This document shows, piece by piece, positions 34,221 to 37,633 of a stretch of 37,633 bases of DNA. The number at the start of each line of letters is the position of its first letter. The stretch's first letter is position 1. The translations under genes and the position numbers were made by a program. Below the pieces are notes generated by a model that searched no databases, was not told where the DNA came from, and saw nothing but the letters and a program-made list of their open reading frames with translations. The stretch is from NCBI GenBank assembly GCA_964508055.1, contig CAZDRI010000015.1, positions 1 to 37,633 of the forward strand, given 5' to 3'. The stretch is from CAZDRI01 sp964508055. GTDB taxonomy: Bacteria > Pseudomonadota > Gammaproteobacteria > PS1 > Pseudothioglobaceae.

Positions 34221-34253
34221 CCTTTGGTATCTTTGATAAAGATAAGGTTTTAT
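34221..34253 (+). terminator. Probable terminator after adk
   Basis: CCTT with TATCTTT (34221-34234) can pair with AAAGATA and AAGG (34238-34247) around a GAT loop with a small bulge, and TTTTATT follows. It lies in the 65-bp gap between adk and the convergent panC. The stem is AT-rich, so efficiency is uncertain. Confidence 0.5.
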
Positions 34254-35101
34254 TAGATATTAAATTGAATATTATCAATTAGTCTTGTTTTGCCTATCAT
34301 AACTGCTGATATAATTATAAAGCTATTGCTATTTTTATTTATTTTAGCTAGATTTTTAGCATCTAATATTTCTAAATAATCAACTTCAAAATATTCAGCC
34401 AATTTATTAATTGCATCTTTTTTAATTGAAGATATATCTTTATTTTGTTTGATAATAGCTTTTGAATTATTAGCAGTTTCAGATAATATTTTATAAAAAT
34501 TTGCTGCTATTTCTCTTTGTTGTTTAGTTAAGTATTCATTCCTAGTGCTCATTGCTAAGCCATCTTCTTCTCTTATAATAGGAGATGATATTATTTTGAT
34601 ATTAAAATTTAATTCAACTACTAGTTTTTTAATTACTTGTAATTGCTGATAATCTTTCTCACCAAAAATAGCTATATCTGGTCTAACAATATTAAATAAT
34701 TTGCTAACTACTAAAGCTATACCATTAAAAAAAATTGGTCTAGATTTGCCACAAAGGATTTTTGTTATATCTCCAACATCAATAGTTATTGAATCCTCTT
34801 TAGGATACATAATATTTATTTCTGGGATAAATATGGCATCAACTTTATGATCTGCTAATTTTTTTTTGTCCTCTTCAATATCTCTTGGATAAGAATCAAA
34901 ATCTTCATTTTCACCAAATTGTTTAGGATTAACAAAAATACTAACTATAACTTTATCAGCAACTTCTGCGGCTTTTTTTACTAAAGATAAATGTCCTTTA
35001 TGAAGACCTCCCATAGTAGGCACAAAAGCAATAGTAAAATTATTTCTTTTCCAAATTGCAATTTGTGATTTAATCTCGGTAATTGTAGTTAATAAAGGCA
35101 T
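34253..35101 (-). CDS. panC: Pantothenate synthetase PanC
   Basis: PanC condenses pantoate and beta-alanine with ATP to make pantothenate, the coenzyme A precursor. The 282-residue protein carries FVPTMGGLHKGHLSLV with the His34/His37 nucleotide motif, SIFVNPKQFGENEDFDSYPR, the GEKDYQQLQVIKKL segment, and AMSTRNEYL. It directly abuts panB (the panB stop touches the panC ATG), forming a two-gene operon read leftwards. Confidence 0.96.
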   Translation of the reverse strand: MPLLTTITEIKSQIAIWKRNNFTIAFVPTMGGLHKGHLSLVKKAAEVADKVIVSIFVNPKQFGENEDFDSYPRDIEEDKKKLADHKVDAIFIPEINIMYPKEDSITIDVGDITKILCGKSRPIFFNGIALVVSKLFNIVRPDIAIFGEKDYQQLQVIKKLVVELNFNIKIISSPIIREEDGLAMSTRNEYLTKQQREIAANFYKILSETANNSKAIIKQNKDISSIKKDAINKLAEYFEVDYLEILDAKNLAKINKNSNSFIIISAVMIGKTRLIDNIQFNI

Positions 35102-35872
35102 TTAAAAACTCTCATCTATAGTTGGAAAAGTTTTATTTTTTACTGCTTTAATATAACAATTTATAGCTTTTTTAACACTGTTATTATTTTGCAAAAAATC
35201 TCTATTAAATTTTAGTTTTTTCTCATTCATACCTAACATATCATAAATAACTAACACTTGCCCATCACAATCAACCCCGGCACCAATACCAATAGTTGGA
35301 ATAGTTAGTTTTTTAGATATTTTCTTAGCTAATTTATGAGGAATACATTCTAAAACTAATAACTTAATACCTGCTTTTTCTAAAGAAATAGCATCTTTAA
35401 TAATTTTATCAGCATCTTCCTTAACCTTACCCTGAATTTTATATCCACCTAATTTATGAACTGATTGTGGTTGTAGTCCTAAATGGCCGCATACTGCTAT
35501 TTTTTCTTTAACTAATATTTTTACAATTTCTATCTCATTACCTTCTAATTTAACCATTTGAGCACCTGATTCAATGAGTTTTTTTGCATTTGTTAATGCT
35601 ACATCTTTAGTGTAACTTTTATAAGGCATATCAGTTATAAGATAAGAGTTTTTACAAAATGGAGCAACTATTTCAGTGTGATAGCACATATCATTCATAG
35701 TTACTGCCAAAGTATCATTTCTACCTTGAATAACCATCCCAAGCGAATCTCCAACTAAGATTATATCTATTTCTTCTCTAGCTAAAATACGAGCCATACT
35801 GGCATCATAAGCTGTTAAACAGCTTATTTTTATGCCTTCTTTTTTCATCGTTTGTATTTGTGCTAAATCCAT
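35102..35872 (-). CDS. panB: 3-methyl-2-oxobutanoate hydroxymethyltransferase PanB
   Basis: PanB transfers a hydroxymethyl group from methylene-tetrahydrofolate to 2-oxoisovalerate, giving ketopantoate. The 256-residue TIM barrel shows the family landmarks: SCLTAYDASMARIL, LVGDSLGMVIQG, TDMPYKSY, the VKLEGNEIEIVKIL region, GHLGLQPQSVHKLGGYKIQG, and IGIGAGVDCDGQVLVIYDML. It heads the panBC operon. The 137-bp gap to the divergent GNAT gene holds its promoter. Confidence 0.96.
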   Translation of the reverse strand: MDLAQIQTMKKEGIKISCLTAYDASMARILAREEIDIILVGDSLGMVIQGRNDTLAVTMNDMCYHTEIVAPFCKNSYLITDMPYKSYTKDVALTNAKKLIESGAQMVKLEGNEIEIVKILVKEKIAVCGHLGLQPQSVHKLGGYKIQGKVKEDADKIIKDAISLEKAGIKLLVLECIPHKLAKKISKKLTIPTIGIGAGVDCDGQVLVIYDMLGMNEKKLKFNRDFLQNNNSVKKAINCYIKAVKNKTFPTIDESF

Positions 35873-36009
35873 AAGATATTTGAACTAAAATTTTAAATTG
35901 ACTAATTATACCAACCTTAATTTTTAAAAAATGAACCGCTTAAGTTGTCATGACCCTCTTATAATATTGAAATTAATAATAGTTATACATACAAAGAAAA
36001 ACCGGAACA

Positions 36010-36501
36010 ATGAATGATTTTATAACTGTAACAGGTTATCAACCTGGCATTATTGGTAGAGTTACTGAGCTACATGCTTTGTATTATTCACGAGAGTGGA
36101 ATTTTGGTAGCTTTTTTGAGACAAAGGTTGCGACCGAATTGTCAAGTTTTATTAACAGATACGATGAATCTAAGGACTGTATCTGGTCATTAATAATTGA
36201 CGGTACCTTAGAAGGTTCAATTACTATTGACAGTTCCTCAGAAGATTCAAATATAGTCCACCTTAGGTGGTTTATAGTTTCAGACAAAATCAAAGGTACA
36301 GGTGCTGGTAAACATTTAATGAGCAAGGCTGTAGATTTCTGTAATCTATTATCCTTTAATAAAGTTTATCTTTGGACATTTCAAGGCCTAGAGCCTGCGA
36401 AACATCTTTATCAAAAATTCGGATTTAAATTAGTTGAAGAATTAAATGGCTCACAATGGGGAACAACTGTTACGGAACAGAAGTATGAGTTAAAAATATA
36501 A
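36010..36501 (+). CDS. GNAT N-acetyltransferase resembling MarR-GNAT C-terminal domains
   Basis: A 163-residue acetyltransferase with EWNFGSFFETKVATELSSFI near the N terminus, LRWFIVSDKIKGTGAGKHLM at the acetyl-CoA site, and FQGLEPAKHLYQKFGFKLVE toward the end. This pattern matches the acetyltransferase half of MarR-GNAT fusions, here without the helix-turn-helix part. Its substrate is unknown. It lies outside the pan operon, in a region with other accessory genes, and could be a recent acquisition. Confidence 0.82.
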   Translation: MNDFITVTGYQPGIIGRVTELHALYYSREWNFGSFFETKVATELSSFINRYDESKDCIWSLIIDGTLEGSITIDSSSEDSNIVHLRWFIVSDKIKGTGAGKHLMSKAVDFCNLLSFNKVYLWTFQGLEPAKHLYQKFGFKLVEELNGSQWGTTVTEQKYELKI

Positions 36502-36778
36502 CCACAACACAAATAAACTCATATATTTTAGGCTTTATAAAATTCAAGAATATAAAGACAATTGCTAAAATAAAAAACCAAATCTGCCACTATTCAGACA
36601 GTTTACCGTTGCGAATATAAGAGAAAATATAAAAAGAAATATAAAGAGAAATGTATAGCAAGGCGCTGAAATTAACAGCAACAAGTTGGTTTTTATTCCA
36701 AGTTTAATTTTTACCACAAAAATAAGTCTGCTGTAAAATTAAAAATTTTGATGCAGTCTAACTCACACCATAATAAAT
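36502..36778. other. Gene-free AT-rich stretch
   Basis: About 277 bp with no reading frame that I can support, no clear promoter pair and no intrinsic terminator. A heptamer GTCTAAC near its 3' end is discussed under the rejected items. Confidence 0.5.
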
Positions 36779-37222
36779 ATGAATCACTACCATTTAGCAC
36801 AAATTAATATCGCCAAGGCTAAGGGTTCAATGGACTCAAAGGTTATGAAGGGCTTTGTTGACCGTTTAGACGAAATTAACAGCTTAGCAGAAAAATCGCC
36901 AGGTTTTGTATGGAGGCTTCAAACTGAGAAAGGAGATGCAACTTCAATTCAAGCGTTTGATGACTCTGCTCTTATTGTAAATATGAGTGTGTGGGAGGAT
37001 ATTGAAACATTAAAGGAATTCGTTTATAAATCGCTGCATGTTGAGTTAATACGCGATAGAGATGCGTGGTTTAATAAAATAACAAATGCTCATCAAGCAT
37101 TGTGGTGGGTGCCTGTTGGGCATATTCCTTCTGTTGAAGAAGGTAAAGAAAAACTAAATCTTTTACAATTAAAGGGTCCAAGCAAAGAAGCTTTCACTTT
37201 TTCCAAGCCATTTGAGTGTTAG
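36779..37222 (+). CDS. DUF3291 domain protein
   Basis: A 147-residue soluble protein of the DUF3291 family, a dimeric alpha-beta barrel-like fold without an assigned reaction. Family features are HLAQINIAKAKGSMDS at the N terminus, SPGFVWRLQTEKGDATSI, the LIVNMSVWEDIETLKEFVYK strand-helix, WFNKITNAHQALWWVPVGHI, and KLNLLQLKGPSKEAFTF. The residue pattern resembles the monooxygenase-like ABM superfamily. It has no operon partner. Confidence 0.82.
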   Translation: MNHYHLAQINIAKAKGSMDSKVMKGFVDRLDEINSLAEKSPGFVWRLQTEKGDATSIQAFDDSALIVNMSVWEDIETLKEFVYKSLHVELIRDRDAWFNKITNAHQALWWVPVGHIPSVEEGKEKLNLLQLKGPSKEAFTFSKPFEC

Positions 37223-37234
37223 ACATAAACCTTG

Positions 37235-37289
37235 TCATCCTGAGCCTGGTTCAGGGCAGTATAATCATTCTGAACTTGGTTCAGAATCT
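37235..37289. repeat. Two tandem REP-like palindromic repeats
   Basis: Two copies of a TCAT(C/T)CTGA(G/A)C(C/T)TGGTTCAG unit start at 37235 and 37265, 30 bp apart. The second folds perfectly (ATTCTGAA with TTCAGAAT around CTTGG), and the first has a shorter stem (CCTGA/TCAGG). Related palindromes are dispersed in many proteobacterial genomes, so other copies probably exist outside the window. Confidence 0.65.
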
Positions 37290-37386
37290 ATGAAAGATTT
37301 ATGAGATACTGAAACGCTTTGGTCACCCTTGTATCTTAAATATCCGTGTAAATAATCAATTTTTTTTGATAGTTTTAACTTACACT

Positions 37387-37559
37387 ACCCAATGGCGATT
37401 GGGTAAGGGGATAGAGATGTTGTTGTCACACTAAGATTTTAAAAATCTGTAGTTCAGGTTAGCACCTATCCCCTATATTTAACTTCATTAAATGCGAACA
37501 GTATCTAGTGCATAGCTCATGCTAATAGCACGAATTATACAAGGATGCATAGAAGTTAA
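37387..37559. other. Structured non-coding region with three consecutive stems
   Basis: Three perfect inverted repeats follow one another: ACCCAAT/ATTGGGT (37387-37404, GGCG loop); AGGGGATAG (37406-37414) with CTATCCCCT (37466-37474), enclosing a smaller AGATTTT/AAAATCT hairpin (37434-37448); and TTAACTTC (37479-37486) with GAAGTTAA (37552-37559), enclosing GTGC/GCAC (37508-37531). No protein frame is supported. The arrangement fits a structured RNA or the subterminal region of a mobile element; I do not recognise the family. The sequence to 37633 holds nothing else clear. Confidence 0.5.
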
Positions 37560-37633
37560 TATCATCCAATCGGTTTTATTATAACTAATTGTTTAGTTCC
37601 ACTCTCTTATCCTTCGGATTATACAAAAAACAC

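Noticed and set aside
36757..37224. GTCTAAC and GTTAGAC heptamers flanking the DUF3291 gene, considered as integron core sites
   Set aside because: Their order is the reverse of what a cassette in either orientation needs, there is no hairpin, and the right copy includes the stop codon, so chance is likely.
37265..37289. GGTTCAGAATC resembling a tRNA T-arm
   Set aside because: No acceptor stem, anticodon arm or D arm around it; it is half of a palindrome.
37493..37565. Short antisense frame reading MHPCIIRAISMSYALDTV
   Set aside because: Too short, no ribosome site, and it coincides with the stems of the structured region.
1..37633. CRISPR arrays, rRNA and tRNA genes
   Set aside because: No regularly spaced repeats with unique spacers and no cloverleaf or rRNA sequence were recognised.

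Overview
The window is AT-rich bacterial chromosome. It carries the dissimilatory sulfur-oxidation operon sat-aprM-aprB-aprA, a PPi-type phosphofructokinase next to adk, and compact low-GC core genes. This gene set fits a sulfur-oxidising gammaproteobacterium of the SUP05/Thioglobus group, which includes bivalve thiotrophic symbionts. The assignment is inference from gene content, because no rRNA is present.

Layout. 1-2349 is accessory DNA: a possible insertion-sequence end, a 5'-truncated TIGR04141-family gene and an orphan type I restriction S subunit. 2350-15024 is core: moeA-moaC, a P2-like cation ATPase, the leftward set ferredoxin-reductase/bolA/mltD, miaA, a GATase, a CcoI-like copper ATPase, and GNAT-arsC. 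A decayed gene follows (15047-15417). 15434-20034 is a catabolic or uptake module: an amidohydrolase diverging from a GntR/HutC regulator and a DctPQM TRAP transporter, with a palindrome inside a near-consensus promoter. 20340-24799 is the sulfur operon, which turns APS and pyrophosphate into sulfite, sulfate and ATP and ends at a strong intrinsic terminator. 24927-26617 holds two unknown small genes, an FKBP/SlyD-type isomerase and a YfcE-like phosphodiesterase.

The main discovery is at 26620-32189, between the phosphodiesterase and pfp. It reads as a relic integron. At its right end (31810-32189, + strand) lies a frameshifted, truncated integron-integrase-like gene that keeps only the N-terminal SAM-like domain. 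Diverging from it on the minus strand are cassette-like units: an SF1 helicase-nuclease, a decayed pentapeptide-repeat gene, an ACR3 arsenite permease, a GC-richer GNAT acetyltransferase, and a second decayed pentapeptide copy. The helicase unit starts with a GTTATGTC boundary and ends with a 57-nt attC-like hairpin closing in GTTAGAC. The ACR3 and GNAT units start and end with matching complementary core sites, but their attC bodies are missing or reduced to about 20 bp. The integrase is dead, so the array appears frozen.

32282-35872 returns to core genes: pfp, adk and convergent panB-panC. 36010-37633 is another accessory stretch with a GNAT gene, a DUF3291 gene, two REP-like palindromes and a run of nested inverted repeats that may be a structured RNA.
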